From positions 1-35,430 of the forward strand of contig DJYX01000238.1 of assembly GCA_002450295.1 (NCBI GenBank): 35,430 nt of DNA. Direction: 5' to 3'. The first letter of the stretch is position 1. Each line of letters starts with the position of its first letter. The position numbers and the translations under genes were made by a program. The DNA is from Deltaproteobacteria bacterium UBA6967 (lineage in GTDB: Bacteria; SAR324; NAC60-12). A model generated the notes under the pieces. That model had not been told where the DNA came from. It saw only the letters and a list, made by a program, of their open reading frames with translations, and did no database searches. This document shows, piece by piece, positions 34,534-35,430 of the stretch.

Positions 34534-35430
34534 ATGCAGGTCTGGGACGCCATCGTACTTGGAGCTGGTTGTGCTGGACTGACTCTGGTTAATGAGCTGA
34601 TTGCTCGTGGTGAAGGCCAACTCAGGATTTTGTTGTTGGAAGAAAGAAACGAGTACACAAATGATCGTACTTGGTGCTTCTGGAATACGCTCAATCACCG
34701 TTTTGAAAATGCAGTTTCTTACCGATGGTCGGGCTGGAATGTTCATTATGCAGGAGAAGTCGCTCACTGCCGAGGTGCTTACCAGTATCAGTATTTGCGA
34801 GCAGAACACTTTTACAAGTTGGCCCTAGCTCCAGTCTGTTCTTCCTCAAAAACAACTCTGAAACTGGGAGAGCAAGTTCAGGCTGTTCAGGAAGGGGAAG
34901 ACCTTGTTCATATTCAAACCCATCAAGGTTCTTATGTGGGTCGGTATGTCATCGATACTCGGCCCATCGATCAACAGAATCGAAATGCAAAGCATCCCGA
35001 TGTCCATTGGCTACAGCATTTTCTGGGCTGGAAAGTAAAAACAGAGCACGCTTGTTTTCAAAGTCAGCAAGTCACTCTGATGGACTTTGAAGCAGAGGAA
35101 GATGCTGCGGAAGTTTTTGGAGTTGGTGGCAAAGAAACAGACGGTGCTCTGCCAGGTATTCCGTTTATCTATGTCCTGCCTTTCTCATCCACCGAAGCAT
35201 TGGTTGAGAGTACTTGGTTTGGGCCAAAGGTGTTGGCAAAGAGTGTCTATCGAGAGCAGTTACAGAGGTATCTACAAAAAAAAGGAGCGGGGAACTACGA
35301 AATCATCGAACAGGAATACGGTGTGCTGCCAATGTCCACGCTTCCAACGACCACACAGCCAAAAAGAAGAATTAGGCAGCTTGGTCTGGCTGGTGGTGCG
35401 GCTCGCCCCAGCACTGGCTATGCGTTCTTG
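34534..35430 (+). CDS. crtY: lycopene beta-cyclase, 5' part (runs off window)
   Basis: An open frame starts at the ATG at 34534, one base after the crtIB stop, and is still open at the last base, giving 299 codons. The N-terminus is a dinucleotide-binding fold (DAIVLGAGCAGLTLVNEL), followed by DRTWCFWNTL, YQYQYLRAEHFY, LMDFEAEE, FIYVLPFSSTEALVESTWF and GGAARPSTGYAF, all typical of CrtY-type cyclases. It closes both ends of lycopene to give beta-carotene, the precursor that a Blh dioxygenase would cut into retinal for proteorhodopsin. The usual length is about 380-400 residues, so roughly a quarter is missing on the right. Tight packing indicates one transcript with crtE and crtIB. Confidence 0.95.
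   Translation, partial: MQVWDAIVLGAGCAGLTLVNELIARGEGQLRILLLEERNEYTNDRTWCFWNTLNHRFENAVSYRWSGWNVHYAGEVAHCRGAYQYQYLRAEHFYKLALAPVCSSSKTTLKLGEQVQAVQEGEDLVHIQTHQGSYVGRYVIDTRPIDQQNRNAKHPDVHWLQHFLGWKVKTEHACFQSQQVTLMDFEAEEDAAEVFGVGGKETDGALPGIPFIYVLPFSSTEALVESTWFGPKVLAKSVYREQLQRYLQKKGAGNYEIIEQEYGVLPMSTLPTTTQPKRRIRQLGLAGGAARPSTGYAFL

Overview
The window reads as a piece of a planktonic marine Gram-negative chromosome. It carries a green-type proteorhodopsin next to carotenoid genes, several high-affinity importers with periplasmic binding proteins, sulfatases, and a small outer-membrane beta-barrel protein. A proteobacterium-like lineage such as SAR324 would fit, but that placement is inference from gene content only; no rRNA or other phylogenetic anchor is present. 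No tRNA, rRNA or CRISPR array was seen.

Left part (1-7.9 kb). The edge holds the last 61 codons of an IS1-family transposase. Then come a two-gene unit (small protein plus amidohydrolase), two small genes of unknown function, an MFS transporter split by a frameshift at a T6 run, a GTGA-coupled DMT exporter and amino-acid ABC permease that face their periplasmic binding protein divergently, and a beta-carbonic anhydrase.

Sulfatase module (7.9-15.1 kb, visibly AT-rich). An ABC importer of the sugar/polyol type (binding protein and two permeases, no ATPase) leads into a Cys-type sulfatase. A LysR regulator and a second, divergent Cys-type sulfatase follow. Neither sulfatase has a signal peptide, so the simplest reading is import of an intact sulfated substrate followed by cytoplasmic desulfation.

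Middle (15.2-25.1 kb). A fused HyuA-HyuB 5-oxoprolinase, visibly GC-richer than the sulfatase module, is followed by a ThuA-like protein overlapping a Gfo/Idh/MocA oxidoreductase, a UvrD/Rep-type helicase overlapping the tRNA modification gene mtaB, and a beta-barrel outer-membrane protein.

Right part (25.1-35.4 kb). A light-energy locus is organised around an AT-rich divergent control region at about 30.44-30.96 kb. To the right, crtE, a natural crtI-crtB fusion and crtY (cut by the window edge) are packed almost without gaps and would make beta-carotene, the precursor of retinal. To the left, proteorhodopsin is followed by two strong hairpins, an unrecognised polytopic membrane protein, and then a three-gene unit: a secreted tandem molybdopterin-oxidoreductase-like protein with no cysteine in its mature part, a membrane sensor kinase, and a single-domain response regulator. 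The beta-carotene cleavage gene (blh) is not in view. All these leftward genes lie on one strand, so a sensory module attached to the proteorhodopsin locus is the most interesting untested idea here.
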